This document shows positions 28,497 through 37,934 of a stretch of DNA of 64,000 nucleotides, piece by piece. A model generated the notes under the pieces. That model was given only the letters and a program-made list of their open reading frames with translations. It made no database searches and had not been told where the DNA came from. Position 1 is the first letter of the stretch, and every line of letters begins with the position of its first letter. The stretch is from contig CAWASR010000019.1 in the NCBI GenBank assembly GCA_963784805.1, forward strand, positions 310,001 to 374,000, written 5' to 3'. The DNA is from Roseiarcus sp963784805. GTDB lineage: Bacteria > Pseudomonadota > Alphaproteobacteria > Rhizobiales > Beijerinckiaceae. Made by a program: the position numbers and the translations under genes.

Positions 28497-29399
28497 ATGC
28501 GGTTCAACAAGCTCGATCTGAATCTCCTTGTGGCCCTCGACCACCTGCTCAACCTGCGCAGTGTGAGCGGCGCAGCGGCGCGGATGAACATGACGCAGTC
28601 CGCAATGAGCAACGCGCTCCTTCGCCTGCGCGAGTATTTCGGCGACGATCTCCTCGTGAAGATCGGGCGTCGGTTGGAGCTGACGCCGCGCGGCGAGGCG
28701 TTGAAAGACGCAGTTCGAGACGTTCTCGTTCGGGTCGAATGGACGATCGCGACGACGGCCGACTTCGATCCCGCGCAGTCTGACCGGCAGTTCAACCTGC
28801 TGGTCTCCGACTACACCCTCGCGACGCTTGCGCCGAAGGTCTTGTCGCTTTGTCGAAAATCGGACTCGTCAGTGAGGTTCAACTTCCTCCACCAGGTCGA
28901 TGGGCCTGAACAACTCCTGGAGCGCGGTGACGTCGATCTACTGATCATCCCGAAGGAATTCTGCTCACGGCAGCATCCTTTCGAGATCATTCTCGAAGAG
29001 GAATTCTGCGCAATCGTTTGGACTGAGGGAAGGCTCGCAAGGGAGAAACTCACTCGTCGCTCCTTTGCCGAGGCATCGCATGTTGCGATGCAGGCCCCAA
29101 GCGGCGCGCCATCGCTCGAATCGGTTTTCTTCAAGCAGCACGATCTGCTCCGGCGAACGGACGTCATGACCTACAGCTTCAACACGATGCCGCTCCTCGT
29201 CGTTGGAACTGACCGCGTTGCAACGATCCACAGACGGTTGGCCAATCAAGCGGCGCGGACCCTCCCGATCAAGATCATAGAGTTACCCTACCGCCTCCCG
29301 AAGATGCAGCAGTCGGTCCAATGGCATAAGTACCGCTCGCAGGACGCCGGTCTAATATGGCTGCGCGGGGTTATCTGCGAGGCCGCCGCGCAGGAGTAG
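28497..29399 (+). CDS. LysR-family transcriptional regulator (NodD-like)
   Basis: 300 residues. The N-terminal winged HTH is clear: LDLNLLVALDHLLNLRSVSG, then MTQSAMSNALLRLREYFGD. The rest is the periplasmic-binding-like effector domain. The wording of the HTH resembles NodD, NahR and LinR regulators, which respond to aromatic effectors. It is divergent from the ring-cleavage operon and most likely controls it. The DNA composition here is less GC-rich than the surroundings, in keeping with an acquired island. Confidence 0.9.
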   Translation: MRFNKLDLNLLVALDHLLNLRSVSGAAARMNMTQSAMSNALLRLREYFGDDLLVKIGRRLELTPRGEALKDAVRDVLVRVEWTIATTADFDPAQSDRQFNLLVSDYTLATLAPKVLSLCRKSDSSVRFNFLHQVDGPEQLLERGDVDLLIIPKEFCSRQHPFEIILEEEFCAIVWTEGRLAREKLTRRSFAEASHVAMQAPSGAPSLESVFFKQHDLLRRTDVMTYSFNTMPLLVVGTDRVATIHRRLANQAARTLPIKIIELPYRLPKMQQSVQWHKYRSQDAGLIWLRGVICEAAAQE

Positions 29400-29502
29400 C
29401 GAAGCTTTCTCACGAGATGTCCGCGCCGGGCGGAGAACGCGCATTGCGTGATCGCCGCCTCGCAGGCACGTCGCAACACACGCCGCGAGGCCGCGCCGTC
29501 GT

Positions 29503-29862
29503 TCAGAACTCGACTTGCTCAGACAGCGTCAGGGCATCCTCAGACGGCGTCAGGGCATCGTCGACTTCGATCCCGAGGTAACGGACGGTGCTCTCAATCT
29601 TCGAATATCCGAGAAGCAACTGGACCGCTCGCAGGTTGCCGGTCTTGCGGTAGATCTGCGCCGCCTTGGTGCGACGCAGCGAGTGCGTGCCATAGGCGCT
29701 GCTTTCCATCCCCGCGCCCTCGATCCAGCTACGCACGATGCGCGCGTATTGGCGCGCCGTGAGGTGAGGCTGGTCGTAGACGCGACTCGGGAAGACGTAG
29801 GGGCCTCGATCCGCCGGTCGCGCGTTCAACCACTCCTGCAACGAGGCGCGGGTCCGCTCCAT
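29503..29862 (-). pseudogene. Tyrosine recombinase (integrase) C-terminal fragment
   Basis: 119 residues carrying the catalytic half of a tyrosine recombinase: THSLRRTKAAQIYRKTG contains the H-x-x-R pair and LLGYSKIESTVRYLGIEVDDAL holds the downstream active-site tyrosine region. The N-terminal core-binding domain and first catalytic arginine are missing or beyond recognition, so it is probably a truncated integrase. It lies about 0.85 kb from tRNA-Lys, suggesting former integration at that tRNA. Confidence 0.75.
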
Positions 29863-30356
29863 GATCTCGAACTGAACCGGCCGTGGGCATATGCCGCGCT
29901 CCGGCTTCGCCTCGTCACGGGAATGGCCGGTGCAGAGCGAGATTCGGTCATCGGCGCGACCAGTGGTCCCGCCGGGATCAACTCGATGGCATACCGTGGG
30001 GTAAAGGACCGGCTGGTGATCCGGGCATCAGGCATGCTCCGAAGCAGATAGGACCTCGGCTCCTGATAGTCCGCCCGGAGTGCTTGAAGCCGAATCTCCC
30101 TTTGTTGGTTTCGGCGCAGCGAATAGGGCTCAATGATACGCGTACCGCGCCGGCCTTGTTTATCGGCGTAGTCCAGTTCGACGCAGAGGCGATTGGCCCC
30201 CACGAAACGGATCACTTCGATGAAAGGTACACTTCGACCATTGAAACGGATTGCGCCGGCAGGGGCGTGAATAACCGCCTCGCCGGCATCGAGCGGATAG
30301 GCCGCGATCACGGGCACAGGCCTCGTCCCCGCAAGCCAGCTGAAGAACTCCGGCAA
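29826..30356 (-). CDS. WYL-domain protein, probably 5'-truncated
   Basis: About 176 residues from a TTG; the same frame continues upstream without stop (LPPVDAFWDALPEFF), so the true start is uncertain. The WYL-type core reads ANRLCVELDYADKQG, RIIEPYSLRRN and FTPRYAIEL. WYL domains bind nucleic acid or ligands and are frequent in regulators of mobile elements and defence islands; related larger proteins carry helicase-like N termini that are absent here. The last 40 residues are arginine-rich and overlap the integrase fragment. Likely a remnant. Confidence 0.55.
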   Translation of the reverse strand: MPEFFSWLAGTRPVPVIAAYPLDAGEAVIHAPAGAIRFNGRSVPFIEVIRFVGANRLCVELDYADKQGRRGTRIIEPYSLRRNQQREIRLQALRADYQEPRSYLLRSMPDARITSRSFTPRYAIELIPAGPLVAPMTESRSAPAIPVTRRSRSAAYAHGRFSSRSWSGPAPRCRSG

Positions 30357-30436
30357 TGCATCCCAGAAGGCATCGACAGGCGGCAGCGATGGCAGCTGGT
30401 GGGCCAGAATTGAGCATGTCGGCCTTTTCGAGGTGT

Positions 30437-30526
30437 TTATGCACCTCCTCCGTGTTTTTTTTGCATTTCCTCCCGCGCGTGCTTGTACGCCCGGCGCGCG
30501 TTCTCAAGATCGGTGGCATTTGGCAT
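30437..30526 (-). CDS. Possible 29-residue small protein with strong ribosome-binding site
   Basis: MPNATDLENARRAYKHAREE followed by a lysine/glycine tail; helical and charged. An excellent Shine-Dalgarno (AGGAGGCCAAG then ATG) precedes it, which is the main support. The stop falls just after an eight-A run; a one-base slip in that run would extend the frame as KKNTEEVHKHLEKADM. It could be a real small protein or the front of a broken one. Confidence 0.35.
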   Translation of the reverse strand: MPNATDLENARRAYKHAREEMQKKHGGGA

Positions 30527-30702
30527 CTTGGCCTCCTCCGACCGTCCCAGACTGTCCATCGAACTTTCTGACCCGATCGGCCCGGCAGCCGTGTGGGCGA
30601 TTTGCGCTGAGTAGGGGCGGGCTGTGGGTTCCGTTTGCTTCCCATGCGCTTCCCAACGCCGATTTCTGGGAAGCAACCTTTCTCCTAAGTCTTTGGTTTT
30701 CC

Positions 30703-30778
30703 TGGTGAGCGCGGTGGGACTCGAACCCACGACCCCCTGATTAAAAGTCAGATGCTCTACCGATTGAGCTACGCGCTC
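30703..30778 (-). tRNA. tRNA-Lys (anticodon TTT)
   Basis: 76 bases including CCA. On the minus strand the acceptor stem GAGCGCG pairs with CGCGCTC, the D arm is GCTC...GAGC, the anticodon arm CTGAC-TTTTA-... gives anticodon TTT, and the T arm has GTGGG-TTCGAGT-CCCAC. It marks the right end of the accessory island next to the integrase fragment. Confidence 0.96.
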
Positions 30779-30823
30779 GCCTTCGCCAAGGCGCCTCGTG
30801 CCTACAGCGTCGGACGCACAGGG

Positions 30824-31804
30824 TCAACAATCGACGCCGAGGCGAGACTTGGCTCCCCTCGCCGCCCTGAGGCGGGCGAAGTCGTCGCCGGCGTGGTGCG
30901 AGGAGCGCGTCAGCGGCGAGGACGAGACCAGCAGAAATCCTTTCGTCTGGCCGATCGCCGCATATTCGGCGAATTCCCCGGGCGGGACGAAGCGGATGAC
31001 CGGATGGTGCTTGGGCGTCGGCTGCAGATACTGGCCGATGGTGAGGAAGTCGACGCCGGCCGAGCGCATGTCGTCCATCATCTGCAGGACTTCGTTGCGC
31101 TCCTCGCCCAGGCCGACCATCATTCCCGACTTGGTGAAGATCGCCGGATCGAGCTCTTTCGCCCGCTGCAACAGCCTCAACGAGGTGAAGTAGCGCGCGC
31201 CCGGCCGGACGCTCAGATATTTCGACGGCACGGTTTCGAGGTTGTGGTTGAACACGTCCGGCTTCGCCGCGACCATGATCTCGGCCGCCCCGTCCTTGCG
31301 CAGGAAGTCGGGCGTCAGCACCTCGACGGTCGTCCCCGGCGCGGCGGCGCGGATCGCCTCGATCGTGCGGGCGAAATGCGTTGCCCCGCCGTCGGAAAGA
31401 TCGTCCCGGTCGACCGAGGTCACGACCACATGCGCGAGGCCGAGCCGGGCGACCGCGTCGCCGACCCGCGCGGGTTCCCCAGCGTCGAGCGGCCCCGGCA
31501 GGCCGGTGCGCACATTGCAGAAGGCGCAGGCCCGCGTGCATGTGTCGCCCATGATCATGAAGGTCGCGTGGCGCTTGTCCCAGCACTCGCCGATATTGGG
31601 GCAGCGCGCCTCCTCGCACACGGTCGCGAGCTTCAATTCGCGCACCAGCCTCAGCGTCTCGCCATAGACCGGCGACCCCGGCGCCTTGACGCGAATCCAG
31701 TCGGGCTTGCGCGCGACCGGCTGATCGGGCCGGTGCGCCTTCTCGGGATGGCGCGGACGAACGGGCCGCAAATCTTCCGCGATGGTGTCGATGATCCGGG
31801 TCAT
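30824..31804 (-). CDS. lipA: Lipoyl synthase
   Basis: 326 residues from MTRIIDTIAED. This radical-SAM enzyme has the auxiliary cluster motif CEEARCPNIGEC and the radical SAM motif CTRACAFC. It inserts two sulfurs into octanoyl groups to make lipoyl cofactors of pyruvate and 2-oxoglutarate dehydrogenases. The C-terminal RSSHHAGDDF motif with its conserved RSS serine cluster ligand is present. The ATG at 31804 gives the normal length; the extra 14 codons upstream look non-coding. Confidence 0.97.
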   Translation of the reverse strand: MTRIIDTIAEDLRPVRPRHPEKAHRPDQPVARKPDWIRVKAPGSPVYGETLRLVRELKLATVCEEARCPNIGECWDKRHATFMIMGDTCTRACAFCNVRTGLPGPLDAGEPARVGDAVARLGLAHVVVTSVDRDDLSDGGATHFARTIEAIRAAAPGTTVEVLTPDFLRKDGAAEIMVAAKPDVFNHNLETVPSKYLSVRPGARYFTSLRLLQRAKELDPAIFTKSGMMVGLGEERNEVLQMMDDMRSAGVDFLTIGQYLQPTPKHHPVIRFVPPGEFAEYAAIGQTKGFLLVSSSPLTRSSHHAGDDFARLRAARGAKSRLGVDC

Positions 31805-31909
31805 GAGGGTTGAGCAGCATGTAGGGCCGCCCGGCGCGGCAGTCAAACACGGGCGGGTGTAGTTCGTCGCCGCGCTCGTCGACCCGCGGCGGACGAACCG
31901 CGCGGCGGC

Positions 31910-33202
31910 TCAGACGCGCGCCAGCGTCGCGATATAAAATCCGTCGGTGCCGGTCGTCCCCGGGCTCAGGCGAAAGCCGGGGCCGAACGTAGAGCGATGC
32001 TCGGCCAGCGCCGGCAGCCCGGCGGCGCTGGCCTGGGCGCTGGCGTCGACCGGCAGCATGTCGTCGCAGCGGGCGAGAAACGCGGCGACGCGATCCTCGT
32101 TTTCGGCCCGGAACAGCGAGCAGGTCGCATAGACGATCCGCCCGCCCCGCTTGACGAAACGCAGCGCCTTTTCAAGCGTTTCGTCCTGTTCCTTGATTCG
32201 TTGCTCCAGCGCGCCAGGGCGGATGCGCCATTTGGCGTCGGGGTTGCGCCGCCAGGCGCCGGAGCCGGTGCAGGGCGCGTCGATCAGCACGAGATCGCAA
32301 CGCCCCTCGAGGTCGGCGAGCACGTCCTTCCCGCCGCGAGGGCTGCGGACCTGGACGTTGCGCGCGCCCGAGCGCTTAAGGCGCTCGAAGATCGGCGCGA
32401 GCCGCCGTCCGTCGGCGTCGCTGGCGTAAATCTGGCCCTGGTTCTCCATGCCGGCGGCGAGCGCCAGCGTCTTGCCGCCGGCGCCGGCGCAAAGATCGAG
32501 GACCTGCATGCCGGGCTTGGCCTCCCCCAGCAGGGCGACGAGCTGCGAGCCTTCATCCTGCACCTCGATCAGACCCGTGACATAGGCCGGCTCGGCGTTG
32601 AGCGCCGGCCCGCGCCCGTCGGGGCGAATGGCGATGCGCAACCCCACGGGCGAGAACGGCGTTGGTTGAGGCGAAAGATGAGCAAGAGCGGCCAACGCTT
32701 TGTCGCGCGTCGTTTTGAGCAGATTGGCGCGCAGATCGACCGGCGCCCGCTCGGCGAGCGCCCTGCCCTCGTCGGCGGCGCGAGCGCCGAAGCTCGCCTC
32801 GAAATGCGGCGTCAGCCACTCCGGAAAATCGCCGAGCACATGCGGCGGCGCGCCGGCGAGGTCCGCCGCCGCGAGACGCTGGCGTTCGGCCTCGCTGAGT
32901 TTTGCCGGCGCGTGGCCCTCGCCCGAGAACAGCGCCGCGACCGCCTCGCCGCTCAGGCCCCGCGTCCGCGGCAGCGCGCCGAGGATTTCGGCCCGAGGCG
33001 AAGATTCGCCCATGATATAGGCCGACGATGCCTTGTGCCGCAGCGCGTCGTAGACCAGGCTCGCGATCGCCGCCCGGTCGCCCGATCCGGCGAAGCGATG
33101 CGCAAGACCCCAGTCCTTCATCGCGTCGGCGGCGGGGCGGCGCCGGGTCTCGATCTCGGTCAGGACTTCAATCGCGGCGGCGACGCGGGCGGCGGGGATC
33201 AT
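31910..33202 (-). CDS. RsmB-family 16S rRNA (cytosine-C5) methyltransferase-like protein
   Basis: 430 residues from MIPAARVAAAIEVL. The N-terminal NusB-like helical domain is followed by a SAM-dependent RNA methyltransferase domain: DLCAGAGGKTLALAA binds SAM, DAPCTGSGAWRRNPD holds one catalytic cysteine, and YATCSLF the second cysteine. This is the NOL1/NOP2/sun family that forms m5C in RNA. An in-frame extension to 33376 is arginine/glycine-rich and not supported. Divergent from the alcohol dehydrogenase gene. Confidence 0.9.
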   Translation of the reverse strand: MIPAARVAAAIEVLTEIETRRRPAADAMKDWGLAHRFAGSGDRAAIASLVYDALRHKASSAYIMGESSPRAEILGALPRTRGLSGEAVAALFSGEGHAPAKLSEAERQRLAAADLAGAPPHVLGDFPEWLTPHFEASFGARAADEGRALAERAPVDLRANLLKTTRDKALAALAHLSPQPTPFSPVGLRIAIRPDGRGPALNAEPAYVTGLIEVQDEGSQLVALLGEAKPGMQVLDLCAGAGGKTLALAAGMENQGQIYASDADGRRLAPIFERLKRSGARNVQVRSPRGGKDVLADLEGRCDLVLIDAPCTGSGAWRRNPDAKWRIRPGALEQRIKEQDETLEKALRFVKRGGRIVYATCSLFRAENEDRVAAFLARCDDMLPVDASAQASAAGLPALAEHRSTFGPGFRLSPGTTGTDGFYIATLARV

Positions 33203-33456
33203 GGATTCGAGGCGCCCAATGCGAGGGATTTGTCGCCCGGGTTCGGCGACCAGGTCTGCGGGTCGGACATGCGCCCCGCGCCACGGCCGATAACAGGAGA
33301 AGCCGCCGGTGTCCAAGGCGGGCGGTCCGAACCGGCGCTCGAGCCGCCGCCCCCGCAAAAATTGCGCAAGGCCCAATCAAGACTGCGCTTGATCTATCAG
33401 GGCCGACGCGAAACGTTGCGGTCGGGCTTCCACAGACAAATCGCCGGGGACGATCC

Positions 33457-34542
33457 ATGAAAACGAGAGCCGCCGTGTGCCGCGCCTTCGGCGCTCCATT
33501 GACGATCGAAACGATCGATCTCGCCGATCCAGGTCCCGGCGAGGTCCGCGTCAAGGTCGCGGCCTGCGCGATCTGCCATAGCGACATCTTCTACATGGAC
33601 GGGGCCTGGGGCGGCGAACTGCCGGCGGTCTATGGTCATGAGGCGGCGGGCGTCGTCGAGGCGGTCGGGCCCGGCGTCGCGCGCCTGAAGCCGGGCGACC
33701 ATGTGGTGGCGACGCTCATTCGCTATTGCGGCTTCTGCCCGTCATGCGCGGAGGGCGCACCGGTCTTCTGCGAGGAAGTGTTCCCGCTCGACCGCCAGAC
33801 GCCGCTCAGCGACGGCGACGGCAAGCCGCTCTCCCACGGCCTTCGCACCGGCGCCTTCGCCGAGCATATCGTGATCGATTCCTCGCAGGCGGTCGCGATC
33901 CCGAACAACCTGGCCCTCGACAGCGCCGCGCTCATCGCCTGCGGCGTGCTGACCGGGTTCGGGGCGGTCGTCAACACGGCGAACGTCAAGGCGGGGTCGA
34001 ACGTCGTCGTCCTCGGCTGCGGCGGCGTCGGCCTCAACGCCATCCAGGGCGCGCGGATTTCCGGATGCTCGCTGATCATCGCCGTCGACGTCGAGCCGGC
34101 CAAGCTTGCCGCCGCGCGCGAGTTCGGGGCCACCCACGCGGTCAACGCGAAGAGCGAGGACGTCAAGGCGCGCGTGGCCGAACTGACCGCCGGGCGGAAG
34201 GCGGATACGGTGTTCGTGGCCTTCGGCGCGAAGGGCGCGACCGAACAGGGCGTATCCCTGATGAAGCGAAACGGCGCGACCGTGCTGGTCGGCATGCCTC
34301 CCAGCGGAGTGGCGGCGGCCATCGACCCCGGCTGGCTCGCCGCCGACGGACAGAAGATCCTCGGGTGCAAGATGGGTTCGGCCCGCCCACTCGTCGACGT
34401 GCCGAAAATCGTCGCGCTCCACGCCGAGGGGCGTCTGAAGCTCGACCAGCTGATCAGCGGGCGATACAAACTCGATGCGATCAACGAGGCGGTCGCCTCC
34501 ACCCGCGCCGGCGCGGCGCTGAGGAACGTGATCGTGTTTTGA
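33457..34542 (+). CDS. Zinc-dependent alcohol dehydrogenase (class III-like MDR)
   Basis: 361 residues. The catalytic zinc site is seen as C-x-x-C-H (ACAICHSD) and GHEAAG, and the NAD-binding motif as VVVLGCGGVGLNA. A structural-zinc-like segment (YCGFCPSCAEGAPVFCEE) has the usual four cysteines. The protein resembles class III alcohol dehydrogenases that accept long-chain alcohols, S-hydroxymethylglutathione or NDMA-linked substrates. The next gene on the strand is an enolase-superfamily enzyme, 40 bp away, so the two may form an operon. Substrate is not evident. Confidence 0.88.
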   Translation: MKTRAAVCRAFGAPLTIETIDLADPGPGEVRVKVAACAICHSDIFYMDGAWGGELPAVYGHEAAGVVEAVGPGVARLKPGDHVVATLIRYCGFCPSCAEGAPVFCEEVFPLDRQTPLSDGDGKPLSHGLRTGAFAEHIVIDSSQAVAIPNNLALDSAALIACGVLTGFGAVVNTANVKAGSNVVVLGCGGVGLNAIQGARISGCSLIIAVDVEPAKLAAAREFGATHAVNAKSEDVKARVAELTAGRKADTVFVAFGAKGATEQGVSLMKRNGATVLVGMPPSGVAAAIDPGWLAADGQKILGCKMGSARPLVDVPKIVALHAEGRLKLDQLISGRYKLDAINEAVASTRAGAALRNVIVF

Positions 34543-34582
34543 GGAAAGTGGGAGATATGCTCCGCAACCTTTGCCGCGGCCC

Positions 34583-35794
34583 ATGAAAATCGCCGAGCTG
34601 AAGACCTTCGTCGTCGGCAATCCCCCGCCCGCCTTCGGCGGCCGGTATTTCATTTTTCTCAAGCTCAAGACCGCCTGCGGGATCGAGGGCGCAGGCGAAG
34701 TCTATGCGGCGAGCTTCGCGCCGGCGGCGATCGTGCCGATGATCGAGGACGTGTTCGAGCGCCATGTGCTCGGCGCCGATCCGTTCCGGATCGAAGCCTT
34801 GTGGCGCAACGTCTACGGACGCGGCTACACCCTGCGGCCCGACGTCTCGCTGATGGGCGTGCTCTCGGGCGTCGAGATGGCGCTGTGGGACATCATCGGC
34901 AAGGCGGTCGGCAAGCCGGTCTACGAACTCCTCGGCGGCAAGGTGCACGAGCGGCTGCGCAGCTACACCTATCTCTATCCGGACGAGCCGGGCTCGCACG
35001 CTTATTCCGACAGCCCGGTCTATTCGGATCCGGACGCCGCGGCCGAGCGCGCGCTCAAATATGCGGCGCAGGGCTTCACTGCGGTGAAGTTCGATCCCGC
35101 GGGCCCCTATTCGACCTTCGATCCGCGCCAGCCGAGCCTCGAGCGGCTCGCGCTCAGCGAAGCCTTTTGCAAGGCGCTGCGCGACGCCTTGGGCGCCAAA
35201 TGCGATCTCCTGTTCGGCTCCCACGGCCAGTTCACCGCTTCAGGCGCGCTGCGGCTCGCGCGGCGGCTCGAGCCCTACGAACCGTTGTGGTTCGAGGAGC
35301 CGACGCCGCCCGAGGCGCCGGAGGAAATGGCGAAGGTCGCCGCGCAGTGCCGGGTGCCGATCGCGACCGGCGAACGGCTGACGACGAAATACGAATTCGC
35401 GCGCGTGCTGGCGACCGGCGCCGCCTCGATCCTGCAGATGAACCTCGGCCGCGTCGGCGGCCTCCTGGAGGCCAAGAAGATCGCCGCGATGGCCGAAGCC
35501 CATTACGCGCAGATCGCGCCCCATCTCTATTGCGGCCCGATCGTCGGCGCGGCCAATATCCAGCTCGCCGCCTGCAGCCCCAACTTCCTCATTCTGGAGA
35601 GCATCGAGCGCTGGGACGGGTTCCAGGCCAAAATCCTCAAACGCCCGATCCGCTGGGAGGATGGCTACGTCATCCCGCCCGCCGAGCCGGGGCTCGGGGT
35701 CGAACTCGACGAGGAGGTCGCGATGGCGCATCCCTGGAACGGGACGGAGCTGCATCTCATGCCGAAGTTCGAACCGGTCTGGCCGCCCGGTTGA
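34583..35794 (+). CDS. Mandelate racemase/muconate-lactonizing (enolase superfamily) enzyme
   Basis: 403 residues. The capping domain runs to about 125, then the barrel domain: AVKFDPAG carries the catalytic K-x-D-type region, DLLFGSHGQF and PLWFEEPTPPE provide the metal-binding acids (D, E), and IATGERLTT the third. The acid-sugar dehydratase subgroup (galactonate/mannonate dehydratase-like) is the best guess. Start ATG at 34583 from MKIAELKTFVVG. Its neighbour, the zinc dehydrogenase, suggests a small sugar-acid or alcohol pathway; inference. Confidence 0.84.
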   Translation: MKIAELKTFVVGNPPPAFGGRYFIFLKLKTACGIEGAGEVYAASFAPAAIVPMIEDVFERHVLGADPFRIEALWRNVYGRGYTLRPDVSLMGVLSGVEMALWDIIGKAVGKPVYELLGGKVHERLRSYTYLYPDEPGSHAYSDSPVYSDPDAAAERALKYAAQGFTAVKFDPAGPYSTFDPRQPSLERLALSEAFCKALRDALGAKCDLLFGSHGQFTASGALRLARRLEPYEPLWFEEPTPPEAPEEMAKVAAQCRVPIATGERLTTKYEFARVLATGAASILQMNLGRVGGLLEAKKIAAMAEAHYAQIAPHLYCGPIVGAANIQLAACSPNFLILESIERWDGFQAKILKRPIRWEDGYVIPPAEPGLGVELDEEVAMAHPWNGTELHLMPKFEPVWPPG

Positions 35795-35807
35795 GGCCCG
35801 GCCCGCT

Positions 35808-36047
35808 TTACGCCAGCTTCAGGAAGCCCTCGCCAGGCTTGGGGCGCCGCATCCGCCGGCCGGCGGCCTTCACCCGATTCCGGCCCGGCTCGAGACTGAG
35901 ACGGAGCATTCGCCGCCGGGCGTTGGCTTCCGCCGGACACCATTCATGGACCCGCTCTCCGGATTCCTTGATCTTCGCCCGCAAGCATTTCAGATCGAGC
36001 GCCGCTTCGCGGACTTCAGGGCTCAGATAGAAAATCGTCGCGCTCAT
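35808..36047 (-). CDS. Hypothetical basic protein
   Basis: 79 residues from MSATIFYLSPEVREAAL; a frame to 36104 adds 19 residues that look less protein-like. The sequence is basic with one Cys-Pro pair (HEWCPAEANARRRM) and an Arg/Lys-rich C terminus (RRMRRPKPGEGF). No domain is recognised. Convergent with the enolase-superfamily gene. Confidence 0.45.
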   Translation of the reverse strand: MSATIFYLSPEVREAALDLKCLRAKIKESGERVHEWCPAEANARRRMLRLSLEPGRNRVKAAGRRMRRPKPGEGFLKLA

Positions 36048-36285
36048 GGAGGTCAGTCGCCAGTCGAATAAAGCACAAGTAAGACATGAAGTGATAATCG
36101 TCATATATCGGTTAAGAAATTATAACGCTGGAGTGTGGGCGCCCACAGCATCGCCCGCGGGCGATATATTCGGCCCCGCCCGCCGAGAGATGCGTTGAAA
36201 TTGGTCGAAGACGCGGCGCGCGAATGCGTTCGCAAGCGGCGGACCGCGCAACGGATTCGACCTCCGATCGAGCTCGGCCGCCGCC

Positions 36286-37092
<807 letters not shown>

Positions 37093-37184
37093 GGAGACCT
37101 CGGACGGATGGCGTTGTTCACAACCTAGTTAAGCCGCGCGCCGCCGGTCGGCAATGTCCGCGGCTTCTCGAATCGAGACGCCCA

Positions 37185-37934
37185 TCACGCCGCGTCGTGG
37201 AAGATGACGCCGAGCGTGGTGCGCGAACCGCTCCGCACCCGGCTCACGCCATGGCGGAGGTTGACCCGATAGGCGCCGCCGATCGCCCTGCACCGGCCGC
37301 TCGCGGACAGCGAAAATGACGCCGTCGCCCTGGGCTCAAGCTGCACGACCTCGGCCCGCGATTGCATGCGCGGCCGCTGCTCGGTCAGCACGAACTCGCC
37401 GCCAGCGAAGTCGCGTCCCGGCTTGGAGAGCAGGATCGCGACCTGAAGCGGGAACAGATGTTCGCCGTAGACGTCCTGATGCAGGCAATTGTAGTCGCCT
37501 TCACAATAGCGCAGCAGAAGCGGCGTCGGTTTTGTCTGACCGGCGGAACGGCAGCGGGCGCGAAAGGCCTCGTGCTCGGCCGGGTAGCGCACGTCGACGC
37601 CCATCATGGCGTTCCAGCGATCGCCGATCGGCGCAAGCCGCCGGTAGAGATTGCGGCGCAATTCGACAATGAGTTCGGGCAGCGGGTCGGCGAAATATTT
37701 GTACTCGCCGCGCCCGAATCCGTGGCGCGCCATCACGATCGTCGACCGGAAACGCCCGCCGTCCGCGTACATCGCCGCAACGTCGCCGCACACGCTTGGC
37801 GAGAGAAGTCTTGGCGCGATCGCGCAGCCGAACGCGTCGAGCTCGCCCTCGAGAGCGCCCCAGTCCAGCCGGTCGATCGCGGCGCTTGCCCCGACCGACG
37901 CAGCGCCCTTTTCCGCCGCCGCGATCGGCCTCAC
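37185..37934 (-). CDS. 2-oxoglutarate/Fe(II)-dependent oxygenase linked to Ada
   Basis: 249 residues. The facial triad is H152/D154 (LHQDVYGEH) and H228 (RHGVSRV), with an Arg (R238, SGSRTTLGV) for 2-oxoglutarate. The gene overlaps the ada stop by 4 bp, so the two are co-translated; this pairing suggests a role in alkylation-damage response, perhaps AlkB-like, but the sequence is not a standard AlkB. Such genes are often seen after ada in Alphaproteobacteria. Substrate unproven. Confidence 0.82.
   Translation of the reverse strand: MRPIAAAEKGAASVGASAAIDRLDWGALEGELDAFGCAIAPRLLSPSVCGDVAAMYADGGRFRSTIVMARHGFGRGEYKYFADPLPELIVELRRNLYRRLAPIGDRWNAMMGVDVRYPAEHEAFRARCRSAGQTKPTPLLLRYCEGDYNCLHQDVYGEHLFPLQVAILLSKPGRDFAGGEFVLTEQRPRMQSRAEVVQLEPRATASFSLSASGRCRAIGGAYRVNLRHGVSRVRSGSRTTLGVIFHDAA

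Noticed and set aside
30437..30730. 97-residue frame beginning MGSSPTALTRKTK
   Set aside because: The first part is translated from the tRNA-Lys gene; only the last 29 residues have a plausible start and RBS.
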